Positions 8,959 to 18,109 of a stretch of DNA of 64,000 nt are shown in pieces. Positions within the stretch are counted from its first letter, which is position 1. Every line of letters begins with the position of its first letter. The position numbers and the translations under genes were made by a program. Under the pieces are notes generated by a model. That model was not told the DNA's origin. It searched no databases and saw only the letters and a program-made list of their open reading frames with translations. The stretch lies in contig NZ_JBISCC010000120.1 in the NCBI RefSeq assembly GCF_044385915.1, positions 124,001 to 188,000 on the forward strand. Reading direction: 5' to 3'. Source of the DNA: Thalassobellus citreus. Lineage in GTDB: Bacteria; Bacteroidota; Bacteroidia; Flavobacteriales; Flavobacteriaceae.

Positions 8959-10200
8959 CTAATGCTCATTTAATCTAAAGTCTGGATAAGCATCCATACC
9001 GTGTTCATGAGCATCTAATCCTTCTAATTCTTCTTTTTCAGAAACTCTTATTCCCATTGTTTTCTTAAGCGTATAAATAATAATAAACGCTGTTACCAAA
9101 CAAAATACGGCATAAGAACCAACACCTATTAATTGGCTAATAAATTGATCCATTCCTGCTAAGTTACCAAATAAACCAACTGCTAATGTTCCCCAGATAC
9201 CACAAATAAGATGTACAGCAATGGCTCCAACAGGATCATCTAATTTTAATTTATCTACAAAACTCACTGCAAATACAATTAAAGCACCTGCTATAGCTCC
9301 GATTATAATAGCATCTGTTGGACTCATTTGATCTGCTCCTGCAGTAATACCAACTAAACCTCCAAGTATTCCGTTTAAGAACATGGTTAAATCTAAATTC
9401 TTAAACATAGCAGTAGAAACCAACATACAAACCACACCTCCGGCAGCAGCAGCTAAACATGTAGTAACTAAAGTTAACGATGTTAATTCTGGATCGGCAG
9501 AAAGTACAGAACCTCCATTAAACCCAAACCATCCTAACCAAAGAATTAAAACCCCTGCAGTTGCTAATGGAATATTATGACCTGGAATAGCTTGTGGTTT
9601 TCCATCTTTAAATTTTCCAATACGAGATCCTAATAACCAAACAGCTACTAAAGCCGCCCAACCTCCTACAGAGTGTACTAGAGTTGAACCTGCAAAATCA
9701 TAAAAAGGTGTATCTAGCATTTGTAAAAATCCGCCACCCCATTTCCAAGATCCTGCAATTGGGTAAACAAATCCAACATAAACAATAGCAAAAATCATAA
9801 ATGGTACAATTTTCATACGCTCAGCTACAGCTCCAGAAACTATGGTTGCTGCAGTTGCTGCAAACATACCTTGGAATAAGAAATCTGTCCAATAGGTATA
9901 GCCTTCATTATATGTTAAATCTAAAGCGCCTTCAGCTGTTAGTGGTGAATCTAAGCCAAAACCTGCAAAACCAAAAATTCCTGAAGAACCTTCAGCAAAA
10001 CCTGGGTACATTAAATTAAAACCTACTAAGCAATATAATAATAGCCCGATAGTAATAATAAAAATGTTTTTAAATAATATGTTTATTGTATTCTTTTGTC
10101 TAGTTAATCCGATTTCTAAAAATGCAAAACCTAAATGCATAAAGAAAACCAGCGCTGTACAGATCATCATCCATACATTATTTGTTGTTAATAATTCCAT
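8959..10200 (-). CDS. amt: Ammonium transporter, Amt/MEP/Rh family (P-II linked)
   Basis: Amt proteins form inner-membrane trimers that conduct ammonium. This 413-residue protein has about eleven hydrophobic segments and both pore histidines of the family, in STLVHSVGGWAALVA and AVHLICGIWGTLAVG. The SADPELTSLTLVTTCLAAAAGG region matches the mid-protein helix. The cytoplasmic tail (SEKEELEGLDAHEHGMDAYPDF) is the conserved Amt C-terminal region through which P-II proteins gate the channel. It starts 36 bases after the P-II stop, so the pair forms the glnK-amt unit that is common in bacteria. The N-terminus runs straight into the first membrane helix without an obvious cleavable signal. Confidence 0.95.
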   Translation of the reverse strand: MELLTTNNVWMMICTALVFFMHLGFAFLEIGLTRQKNTINILFKNIFIITIGLLLYCLVGFNLMYPGFAEGSSGIFGFAGFGLDSPLTAEGALDLTYNEGYTYWTDFLFQGMFAATAATIVSGAVAERMKIVPFMIFAIVYVGFVYPIAGSWKWGGGFLQMLDTPFYDFAGSTLVHSVGGWAALVAVWLLGSRIGKFKDGKPQAIPGHNIPLATAGVLILWLGWFGFNGGSVLSADPELTSLTLVTTCLAAAAGGVVCMLVSTAMFKNLDLTMFLNGILGGLVGITAGADQMSPTDAIIIGAIAGALIVFAVSFVDKLKLDDPVGAIAVHLICGIWGTLAVGLFGNLAGMDQFISQLIGVGSYAVFCLVTAFIIIYTLKKTMGIRVSEKEELEGLDAHEHGMDAYPDFRLNEH

Positions 10201-10236
10201 AATTATATTTTATTGCCTTATTTTATTGACAGTTAG

Positions 10237-10575
10237 TTATTTTAAAGTATCTCCTCCTTTTTCTCCTGTACGTATTCTGTAACATTCAGTAACATCTGAT
10301 ACAAATATTTTACCATCTCCAACTTCTCCTGTTCCAGCAGAATTAAGAATAGCTTGTATCGTTGCCTCTTCAAAATCATCATTCACAACGATTGATACAT
10401 ACCTTCTTTGTATATCACTTGTACTGTAAGACACCCCTCTATATACATGTCCTTCTTTTTCATTTCCCAAACCAGTAACATCCCAGTAAGAGAAAAAATT
10501 CACACCAACTTCATGTAAAGCTTCTTTAACGACGCGATACTTTGATTTTCTAATAATTGCTTCAATTTTTTTCAT
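10237..10575 (-). CDS. glnK: Nitrogen regulatory protein P-II
   Basis: P-II proteins are small trimeric sensors of 2-oxoglutarate and ATP/ADP that block Amt channels when nitrogen is plentiful. The 112-residue protein has the start MKKIEAIIRKSK, the T-loop with YRGVSY aligning with YRGAEY and so keeping the tyrosine that is uridylylated in enterobacteria, the B-loop TGEVGDGKIF, and the C-loop RIRTGE. The second half of the T-loop (STSDIQRRY) differs from the canonical MVDFLPKVK, so its partner contacts may differ. It sits between two amt genes, 157 bases after the upstream one with a terminator in between, and 36 bases before the downstream one. Confidence 0.95.
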   Translation of the reverse strand: MKKIEAIIRKSKYRVVKEALHEVGVNFFSYWDVTGLGNEKEGHVYRGVSYSTSDIQRRYVSIVVNDDFEEATIQAILNSAGTGEVGDGKIFVSDVTECYRIRTGEKGGDTLK

Positions 10576-10662
10576 AATAATATTATCTTAAATTGTTTAG
10601 TATTCAATATTAAAGAATATTTAGATTCTTTTATAAATCTAAACCCACCATTTTTAAACAAT

Positions 10663-10692
10663 TAAAAGATGCCTTATAAATAAGGCATCTTT
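10663..10692 (-). terminator. Terminator after the first amt gene
   Basis: AAAAGATGCCTTAT pairs with ATAAGGCATCTTTT almost without a loop. It separates the first amt from glnK, so glnK-amt probably has its own promoter or depends on read-through. Confidence 0.85.
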
Positions 10693-10732
10693 TTATTAAA
10701 TTTTCAAAAAAAGTGTATTATAGTAACAGAAA

Positions 10733-12019
10733 TTAATCTTCCATTTCTCTTTGTCTTTTTCCTGGGTAAGCTAATGTTCCGTGCTCAGAAATATCAAGAC
10801 CTGCAATTTCTTCTGCTTCAGAAACTCTAAGTCCAACTGTCTTTTTCATAATTCCTAAGAAAATAAAAGATAAAACAATTGCCCATACAGCATATGCTAA
10901 TACGCCTATAGCTTGTGCTCCTAATTGAGCAGCACCACCACCATTGAATAATCCAATACCAGTATCACCATCAATACCCCAAAGACCTATAACTAAAGTT
11001 CCCCAAGCACCAGCAACACCGTGTACAGAAATAGCACCTACAGCATCATCAATTTTTAATGTTTTTTCAATAAATCCTATTGAAAGCACTACAAGAATAC
11101 CACCAATTAAACCAGCTAATACTGCTCCACCTTCGCTCATATTACCACAACCAGCAGTAATACTTACAAGACCTGCAAGCGCTCCGTTTAATGTCATACC
11201 TAAATTAGGTTTTCCGTTTTTAATCCAAGTGAATAATAAAGCACTTAATGCACCAGCTGCAGCAGCTAAATTTGTTACAAGTACTACTTGAGAAGCAGCA
11301 GTAGCATCGTCACCACCCCAAGCTAATTGAGAACCACCATTAAAACCGAACCATCCTAACCAAAGGATAAATACACCTAAAGTAGCGTACATTTGGTTAT
11401 GACCGTGCATTTCAACAGGTTTTCCATCTAAGAATTTACCAATTCTTGGACCTACCATCCAAGCAGCAACTAAAGCAGCCCATCCACCAACAGAGTGAAC
11501 AATAGAAGATCCAGCAAAATCAATAAACTCAGCAGGCATAATTCCGTCAGTATTATTTAACCAACCACCATTCCATTCCCAACCACCAGCGATAGGGTAA
11601 ATAAAAGCAGTTAATATAATACTAAATATTGCATAAGTTGTGTATTTTGTTCTTCCAGCAATAGCTCCAGAAACAATAGTTGCAGCAGTAGCAGCAAATA
11701 CAGTTTGAAAGAATAAATCGGCAGCTCCTTGAGAAAAGATAAATCCTCCCCAGTGAAAGAAACCTCCACCTTGATCTGCTCCATACATTAAAGAGTAACC
11801 AATAAACCAGAAAGCTAAAGAGCCCACTGCAATGTCTAAGAAGTTTTTCATGGCGATGTTCACCGCATTTTTTGAATCTGTCATTCCAGACTCAACTAAA
11901 AAGAAACCAGCTTGCATAAAGAATACTAAGATACCTGAAATAAGCATCCACATCATTCCCATGTCGCCTTCAATAGCGGCAGTATCTTGAATTATAAGGG
12001 GCATGTTTAACATTGACAT
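10733..12019 (-). CDS. amt: Ammonium transporter, Amt family (second paralogue)
   Basis: A 428-residue paralogue of the amt at 8959-10200. Pore histidines are in SSIVHSVGGWAALVAAW and SVHGVAGAWGTLVIG; the C-terminal P-II-responsive segment is SEAEEIAGLDISEHGTLAYPG. It has about eleven membrane segments. The N-terminus begins with about 20 mostly uncharged residues before the first helix; alternative ATG codons a few residues downstream would change little. It lies between the porin gene (106 bases upstream, with a terminator) and glnK. Two different Amt proteins around one P-II suggest different affinities or different control, which the sequence alone cannot settle. Confidence 0.94.
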   Translation of the reverse strand: MSMLNMPLIIQDTAAIEGDMGMMWMLISGILVFFMQAGFFLVESGMTDSKNAVNIAMKNFLDIAVGSLAFWFIGYSLMYGADQGGGFFHWGGFIFSQGAADLFFQTVFAATAATIVSGAIAGRTKYTTYAIFSIILTAFIYPIAGGWEWNGGWLNNTDGIMPAEFIDFAGSSIVHSVGGWAALVAAWMVGPRIGKFLDGKPVEMHGHNQMYATLGVFILWLGWFGFNGGSQLAWGGDDATAASQVVLVTNLAAAAGALSALLFTWIKNGKPNLGMTLNGALAGLVSITAGCGNMSEGGAVLAGLIGGILVVLSIGFIEKTLKIDDAVGAISVHGVAGAWGTLVIGLWGIDGDTGIGLFNGGGAAQLGAQAIGVLAYAVWAIVLSFIFLGIMKKTVGLRVSEAEEIAGLDISEHGTLAYPGKRQREMED

Positions 12020-12052
12020 AATATATAATTTTAAGGGTTAGTGTTAAAAAAG

Positions 12053-12090
12053 AATAAAGTTTCTGCTCTTAGAGAACAGAAACTTTATTT
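12053..12090 (-). terminator. Terminator after the porin gene
   Basis: AATAAAGTTTCTG (12053-12065) pairs perfectly with CAGAAACTTTATT (12077-12089), just downstream of the porin stop. It is strong enough to separate the porin message from amt. Confidence 0.85.
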
Positions 12091-12125
12091 TATTCTCTTT
12101 GTTAAATTTTATTTTTTTGTATTCC

Positions 12126-13127
12126 TTAGAATGTTACAATTGCAGCTAAAGTAAATGCAGCTAAATTATCTGAAGCAGCACCATCAGCATCTAAATATGG
12201 CATAGCATCACTCCAAGAATCTAATCTAATTTCTGGCTTAATAATTAAATTATCAATAGTATAACTTCCTGTTAATGTTGTAGCGAACACGCTTTCTTCA
12301 GCTGGATTTGCATCTCCATGTAAACCAAAGTACTCTCCTCTTAATCCAATAGAAAAAGCATCAGAAGTAGCTAATTGTGGATACAAAGCAGCACCATAGA
12401 AACCAGAACCGTCATTATCGTTGTATGCAGCGTTAATACCTAAGAAGAAAGAATCAGATAAATCGAAACCACCTGTATAATCAATTTCAAAACCTAACCC
12501 TCCAGCATTACCGCTATCATAGTATAAGTTTAAGTATTGTCCGTAAAAACCTAATTGTGCTCCAAGTGCATATTCACCAGAAGTAGAAATATCATTAGTA
12601 TCCCATGGGTTAGTTATTGCTAACATTAAGCTCCAATCATCAGATAAAGCAAAATCAGCTTTTAAACCAACATGAGAAAAAGGTCCGTTTGAAAATAAAT
12701 ATGAACAGCTATAGTTAAAGTTTGCTGCAGGAGCAATAACTTCATATCCTAAAAACGTATTAAATCTACCAAATGTTAAAGTAGTTCCTTCTGAAACATT
12801 CCAGTAAACATATGCTTGATTTACAATACCATCAATAATATCTGAATTAAAAGTAGCACCTGCTCCTCTTGGTCCAGTAACTAAATCAAGTACCGCTCCT
12901 ACTTTCTCTCCTTCATAGCTAGCTATTATATTACCCATACCAACAGCAAAACCAGATTGACCTGCAAAAGCTGTTCCGAAAGATTGACCATCATTATCAG
13001 AAGCTGACAAATATGTTTGATAATAAGCATCAACACTACCACTAATAGTTAAAGCTGGTTTTTCGGCTTCCTGTGCAAATAATACCGTTGCCATAAAAAG
13101 CATTGAAAGTGTAATTAATTTTTTCAT
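12126..13127 (-). CDS. Outer-membrane beta-barrel porin linked to ammonium transport
   Basis: A 333-residue protein with a clear Sec signal peptide (MKKLITLSMLFMATVLFAQ, cleaved about residue 19) followed by TISGSVDAYYQTYLS and repeated alternating hydrophobic/aromatic strands. It ends in LAAIVTF; a terminal phenylalanine is the usual outer-membrane insertion signal. I read it as a flavobacterial porin of the type often found beside amt genes. Its position as first gene of the porin-amt-glnK-amt block suggests it lets ammonium or small nitrogen compounds through the outer membrane; that role is inferred. An imperfect CCCC/GGGG inverted repeat upstream may control it. Confidence 0.85.
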   Translation of the reverse strand: MKKLITLSMLFMATVLFAQEAEKPALTISGSVDAYYQTYLSASDNDGQSFGTAFAGQSGFAVGMGNIIASYEGEKVGAVLDLVTGPRGAGATFNSDIIDGIVNQAYVYWNVSEGTTLTFGRFNTFLGYEVIAPAANFNYSCSYLFSNGPFSHVGLKADFALSDDWSLMLAITNPWDTNDISTSGEYALGAQLGFYGQYLNLYYDSGNAGGLGFEIDYTGGFDLSDSFFLGINAAYNDNDGSGFYGAALYPQLATSDAFSIGLRGEYFGLHGDANPAEESVFATTLTGSYTIDNLIIKPEIRLDSWSDAMPYLDADGAASDNLAAFTLAAIVTF

Positions 13128-13204
13128 AATGTTTAATTTTAAGTTTTAATTTTTTGGTTAATTTTTCCTTAAGAATGATGTAAAACTATGTTAAAAAGTG
13201 TTAA

Positions 13205-13264
13205 CCCCCATAAAAAATAGGGGTATTTGATTAACTTTTATCAATATTCCATTTTTTACCCCTT
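13205..13264. promoter_or_regulatory. CCCC/GGGG inverted-repeat operator candidate upstream of porin
   Basis: CCCCCAT (13205-13211), five A, then ATAGGGG (13217-13223) form an imperfect 19-bp inverted repeat. A further TTTTTTACCCC half-site ends at about 13264. These are the only GC runs in a very AT-rich gap, and the repeat sits about 20-35 bases upstream of the porin -7 element, a position that fits an activator. Assignment to a nitrogen regulator is speculation from context. Confidence 0.4.
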
Positions 13265-13477
13265 TTTTTTGGAGGTATTCTGTTTATTTTTTGATTTTTT
13301 GGTTTTTCAACAACCAAATACTTTGAGAATTTGTCAATATTTATCAAATTTTAGTGCTTTTATTCTCATCATTTAAAGATTTCTTTATCATTAATTCACA
13401 TATATGTATTTATTACTAAAAATCATCAATTGAATATTTATTAATAAATCTCATTATTATTGATATATAACTATTTT

Positions 13478-13485
13478 TAGCTTTG
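13478..13485 (+). promoter_or_regulatory. -7 promoter element of gltBD
   Basis: TAGCTTTG fits the flavobacterial TAnnTTTG exactly, about 105 bases before the gltB start. A TTG at 13460-13462 is spaced slightly short (15 bases) for the -33 element. Confidence 0.45.
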
Positions 13486-13590
13486 CTTCTCTTAAAAAAT
13501 CGGAATAATGAATTACCCTCTATTGTTATTTAAAAACTAGGTTATATCTTAGCCTTTCGACTCAAGTTTTTAAACCAAAATTTGTTGATT

Positions 13591-16500
13591 ATGCTGAAGA
13601 AACAAGGACTCTATTTACCTGAATTTGAACACGAAAATTGTGGCGCAGGTTTTATTTGTAATCTCAAGGGAGAAAAAACAAATCAAATCATTCATGATGC
13701 GTTAGAAATTCTAGTAAAACTAGAACACCGTGGAGGTGTTAGCTCCGATGGAAAAACCGGTGATGGTGCTGGTTTATTAATTGATATTCCTCACGATTAT
13801 TTTAAACGAGTATGTGATTTTGAAATCCCAACTCAAAGAGAATATGCTGTAGGTATGTTATTTTTACCAAAAGTGTCAAACCAATATCAATTTTGTAAAG
13901 ATACTTTTGAAAAAGAAATAAAAGCGCAAGGACTTTCTATTTTAGGATGGCGTGAAGTTCCTGTAGATTCTTCGCAATTAGGAGAAATAGCTTTAGCTTC
14001 AGAACCTAATATAGAGCAAATCTTTATTGGAAAGACAGAAACTATTGATGAAGCTACTTTTAAAGCAAAATTATATGCTGCTCGAAAAATTGCTGAGCAT
14101 ACTATAAGACTTTCAAAAATATCTCAAAGTGATTACTTCTATATACCAAGTTTATCTACTACAACTTTAATATATAAAGGTATTATAATGCCAGAAGATA
14201 TTGGGCCTTATTTTACAGATTTACAACAAGAAGATTTAGTAACACGTTTAGCTTTAGTACACCAACGTTTCTCTACTAACACCATGCCAGCATGGGAATT
14301 AGCACAACCATTCCGTTATATGTGTCAGAATGGAGAGATTAATACTTTAAGAGGTAACGTAAGCAGAATGCGTGTTCGAGAAGAGATTATGAAAAGTGAT
14401 GTCTTCGGACCTCAAATAGATAAATTATTCCCAATTATATTACCAGGAAAGTCAGATTCTGCTTCTATGGATATGGTTGTTGAATTATTAACACATACAG
14501 GACGTTCGTTACCAGAAGTAATGATGATGATGATTCCTGAAGCATGGGAAAAACACAAAACCATGTCTGAGGAACGCAAAGCATTTTACGATTATAATGC
14601 TTGTATTATGGAGCCTTGGGATGGACCAGCTTCTGTGCCTTTTACTGATGGTGATTATGTTGGAGCTTTATTAGATCGTAATGGATTAAGACCTTCAAGA
14701 TATACGGTTACCAAAAGCGGTAAATTAATTATGTCTTCAGAAATTGGTGTTGTAGAAGTTGCTCCCGAAGATATTGAAAGTCATGGTCGTTTAGAGCCTG
14801 GGAAAATGTTCTTGGTAGACATGAATGAAGGTCGTATTATTAACGATGAAGAAATTAAAAGTAAAATTGTTTCTGAAAGACCTTATAAAGAATGGTTAGA
14901 AAAAACAAGATTACATTTAAAAGATGTACCTTATACTAATACAACGTGTCCTATCGAAACTATCGATATAAAAACAAGACAACGTTTATTTAACTATACA
15001 TTCGAGGATATTCAAGAAGTTATCACGCCAATGGCAATAGTTGGTAAAGAAGCTTTAGGCTCAATGGGAATTGATACACCTTTAGCTGTTTTATCTGATA
15101 GACCTCAATTAATTTCAAACTACTTTAAACAATTATTCGCGCAGGTTACAAACCCACCTTTAGATGGTATTCGTGAAGAAATTGTAACAGATATTAGCTT
15201 ATCATTAGGTAAGGATAGAAATATTTTCAGCATTACAGAAAGACAGTGTAGAAAATTAAAAATTCAAAACCCTGTAATTTCTAATGCCGATTTAGAAAAA
15301 ATAAGAAACATATCAATAGAAAGCTTTAAAGCTGAAACTATTGAAATGTTATATCCAAAAGAAAAAGGACTTAACGGACTTGAAGATGCTTTAGATGATA
15401 TTATTGTACAAATTGAAAAAGCCTTATTAAGAAAGACGAATATTATTATCTTATCAGATAGAGGTGTTAATAAAGAATTTGCTCCTATTCCGTCTTTACT
15501 AGCTTGTTCTTATGTACACCATCAATTGAACCGTTTACGTAAGCGTTCTTATTTCGATATTATTATTGAATCTGCCGAACCTCGTGAACCACATCATTTT
15601 GCTACATTATTTGGTTACGGAGCTAGTGCCGTTAACCCATACATGGTTAACGAAATAATTAGAATGCAAGTAAAAGAAGGTTTTATTGAAGGTATTGACG
15701 AGCAAAAAGCTGTTGATAATTTCAACAAAGCCATTGGAAAAGGTATTTTAAAAGTGATGAACAAAATTGGAATCTCTACTTTACATTCGTACAGAGGTTC
15801 TCAAATATTCGAAATTGTTGGTTTCAACTCGCAATTCGTAGAAAAATATTTCCCATATACGGCTTCAAGAATTGAAGGTATTGGTTTATATGAAATTGAA
15901 AAAGAAATTAGCGAACGCTACAAATATGCGTATCCAGATACTTATATTGACAAACGATTAGGCTTAAATATTGGTGGCGATTATAGATGGAGACGTAATG
16001 GCGAACGCCACATGTTTAACCCTACAACAGTTGCAAAACTACAACAAGCGGTTAGATTAAGCGATCAAGCTAGTTATGACACATATGCTAAAGCTGTTAA
16101 TGAGCAGGCAGAAAACTTAATGACCATTCGTGGTTTATTTGAGTTTGATAATTTAGATCCTATTCCATTAGATGAAGTAGAACCATGGACCGATATCGTA
16201 AAACGATTTAAAACAGGTGCCATGTCTTACGGATCTATTTCTAGAGAAGCTCACGAAAATTTAGCAATTGCCATGAACCGAATTGGAGGAAAATCTAATT
16301 CTGGTGAAGGTGGAGAAGATAGAAAACGTTTTATTCCTGATGCTAACGGAGATAGTAGAAACTCTGCTATTAAGCAAGTAGCTTCTGGTCGTTTTGGAGT
16401 AACTTCGCATTACTTATCTAATGCAAGAGAAATTCAAATAAAAATGGCTCAGGGTGCTAAACCTGGAGAAGGTGGGCAATTACCTGGAGAAAAAGTATTA

Positions 16501-18105
16501 CCATGGATTGCATCGGCACGTAACTCAACACCTTTTGTAGGTTTGATTTCACCGCCACCACATCACGATATTTATTCTATTGAAGATTTAGCGCAGTTAA
16601 TTTACGACTTGAAAAACGCAAATCGTGAAGCACGAATTAATGTAAAATTAGTATCAGAAGTAGGTGTTGGTACTATTGCTGCAGGTGTTTCTAAAGCAAA
16701 AGCAGATGTGGTTCTTATTGCAGGTTATGATGGTGGTACAGGAGCATCTCCTTTAACATCATTAAAACACGCAGGACTTCCTTGGGAACTTGGGTTAGCA
16801 GAAGCACAACAAACTCTTGTATTAAACAATTTACGTTCTCGTATTGTTGTAGAATGTGATGGCCAATTAAAAACTGGTCGCGATGTTGCTATAGCTTGTT
16901 TATTAGGAGCTGAAGAATTTGGATTTGCAACAGCGCCATTAGTAGCTTCGGGTTGTATTATGATGCGTAAATGTCATTTAAATACTTGCCCTGTGGGTAT
17001 TGCGACTCAAGATAAAGAGTTACGTAAAAACTTTAAAGGTACACCAGAACACGTTATTAATTTCTTCTACTATATAGCTGAAGAATTAAGAGGTATTATG
17101 GCACAATTAGGATTCCGTACTATGGATGAAATGATTGGTCAAACTCATAAAATAAATGCTAATAAAGCTATTAAGCATTATAAAGCAAAAGGATTAGATT
17201 TATCATCTATCTTACACAGACCTGCTTCTTATAGTAAGATGCCGGTTAAAAATTCTGAGAAACAAGATCATAGTTTAGAAAATGTTTTAGATTTTACCAT
17301 CTTAAAGCACTCTAGAACAGCAATTGCTAATAAAGTTCCAACAACTTTAGAATTCCCTATTAACAATATAGACCGTTCAGTTGGAGCAATTATTAGTAAC
17401 GAAATTTCTAAAATACATGGACATCTAGGTTTACCTGAAAATACTTTAAATATAAACTTTACGGGTTCTGCAGGACAAAGTTTTGGAGCATTTGGTGCAC
17501 ATGGACTTACTTTCAACCTTGAAGGAAATACCAATGATTACCTAGGTAAAGGTTTATCTGGAGCTAAAATTATTGTTAAGAAACCTACTAAAGCAGATTT
17601 TATTGCAGAAAATAACATTATAGTAGGTAATGTATGTTTATTTGGAGCAGTACAAGGTGAAGCTTATATTAATGGTATTGCTGGCGAACGTTTTGCAGTT
17701 CGTAACTCTGGAGCAACTACAGTTGTTGAAGGTGTAGGAGATCACTGTTGTGAATATATGACAGGAGGTAAAGTTATCGTACTTGGTAGTACAGGTAGGA
17801 ACTTTGCTGCAGGTATGAGTGGTGGTATTGCTTATGTATACGATCCAGAAAATAAATTTGTAAATGGTTTGTGCAATACAGAAACTATAGATTTTGAAGA
17901 TATCTTACCAGAAGATGCTGCCGATTTAAAATCATGGATTGAAAAACATGTTTTATATACAGATAGTAATCTTGCTAAAAAATTATTAGCCGATTGGGAT
18001 AATAGCTTAAAGAACTTTGTTCGAATAATGCCTACGGAATACAAGAAAGCATTAGAGCGTTTAGCAAAAGGAGAAGTAATGGTTGAAGAATTAGAAATAG
18101 CATAA
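13591..18105 (+). CDS. gltB: Glutamate synthase, large subunit
   Basis: GltB makes glutamate from glutamine and 2-oxoglutarate. Starting at the ATG at 13591 (upstream TTG codons in frame are less likely) it has 1504 residues. A short propeptide precedes C17 in ENCGAGF, which becomes the N-terminal nucleophile of the class II glutaminase domain after processing. The central domain follows, then the FMN-binding barrel (EGGEDRKRF, AQGAKPGEGGQLPGEK, GYDGGTGASPL). The 3Fe-4S cysteines are C1122, C1128 and C1133 in CIMMRKCHLNTCPVG. The C-terminal beta-helix (GXXGXXXG repeats such as GAFGAHGLTF, GNVCLFGAVQGEAY) completes the protein. gltD follows after 4 bases. Confidence 0.97.
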   Translation: MLKKQGLYLPEFEHENCGAGFICNLKGEKTNQIIHDALEILVKLEHRGGVSSDGKTGDGAGLLIDIPHDYFKRVCDFEIPTQREYAVGMLFLPKVSNQYQFCKDTFEKEIKAQGLSILGWREVPVDSSQLGEIALASEPNIEQIFIGKTETIDEATFKAKLYAARKIAEHTIRLSKISQSDYFYIPSLSTTTLIYKGIIMPEDIGPYFTDLQQEDLVTRLALVHQRFSTNTMPAWELAQPFRYMCQNGEINTLRGNVSRMRVREEIMKSDVFGPQIDKLFPIILPGKSDSASMDMVVELLTHTGRSLPEVMMMMIPEAWEKHKTMSEERKAFYDYNACIMEPWDGPASVPFTDGDYVGALLDRNGLRPSRYTVTKSGKLIMSSEIGVVEVAPEDIESHGRLEPGKMFLVDMNEGRIINDEEIKSKIVSERPYKEWLEKTRLHLKDVPYTNTTCPIETIDIKTRQRLFNYTFEDIQEVITPMAIVGKEALGSMGIDTPLAVLSDRPQLISNYFKQLFAQVTNPPLDGIREEIVTDISLSLGKDRNIFSITERQCRKLKIQNPVISNADLEKIRNISIESFKAETIEMLYPKEKGLNGLEDALDDIIVQIEKALLRKTNIIILSDRGVNKEFAPIPSLLACSYVHHQLNRLRKRSYFDIIIESAEPREPHHFATLFGYGASAVNPYMVNEIIRMQVKEGFIEGIDEQKAVDNFNKAIGKGILKVMNKIGISTLHSYRGSQIFEIVGFNSQFVEKYFPYTASRIEGIGLYEIEKEISERYKYAYPDTYIDKRLGLNIGGDYRWRRNGERHMFNPTTVAKLQQAVRLSDQASYDTYAKAVNEQAENLMTIRGLFEFDNLDPIPLDEVEPWTDIVKRFKTGAMSYGSISREAHENLAIAMNRIGGKSNSGEGGEDRKRFIPDANGDSRNSAIKQVASGRFGVTSHYLSNAREIQIKMAQGAKPGEGGQLPGEKVLPWIASARNSTPFVGLISPPPHHDIYSIEDLAQLIYDLKNANREARINVKLVSEVGVGTIAAGVSKAKADVVLIAGYDGGTGASPLTSLKHAGLPWELGLAEAQQTLVLNNLRSRIVVECDGQLKTGRDVAIACLLGAEEFGFATAPLVASGCIMMRKCHLNTCPVGIATQDKELRKNFKGTPEHVINFFYYIAEELRGIMAQLGFRTMDEMIGQTHKINANKAIKHYKAKGLDLSSILHRPASYSKMPVKNSEKQDHSLENVLDFTILKHSRTAIANKVPTTLEFPINNIDRSVGAIISNEISKIHGHLGLPENTLNINFTGSAGQSFGAFGAHGLTFNLEGNTNDYLGKGLSGAKIIVKKPTKADFIAENNIIVGNVCLFGAVQGEAYINGIAGERFAVRNSGATTVVEGVGDHCCEYMTGGKVIVLGSTGRNFAAGMSGGIAYVYDPENKFVNGLCNTETIDFEDILPEDAADLKSWIEKHVLYTDSNLAKKLLADWDNSLKNFVRIMPTEYKKALERLAKGEVMVEELEIA

Positions 18106-18109
18106 TACG

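Larger units (their letters stand above)
13128..13590. other. Divergent control region between porin and gltB
   Basis: No gene is visible in these 463 bases. The porin side carries TAGTTTTA on the minus strand (13181-13188), close to the -7 consensus, and the GC-containing inverted repeats at 13205-13264; the gltB side carries the -7 element at 13478-13485. The rest is very AT-rich. Confidence 0.6.

Noticed and set aside
10944..11291. 115-codon open frame antisense to the first amt gene
   Set aside because: Shadow of a conserved membrane protein; no start signal or family resemblance.
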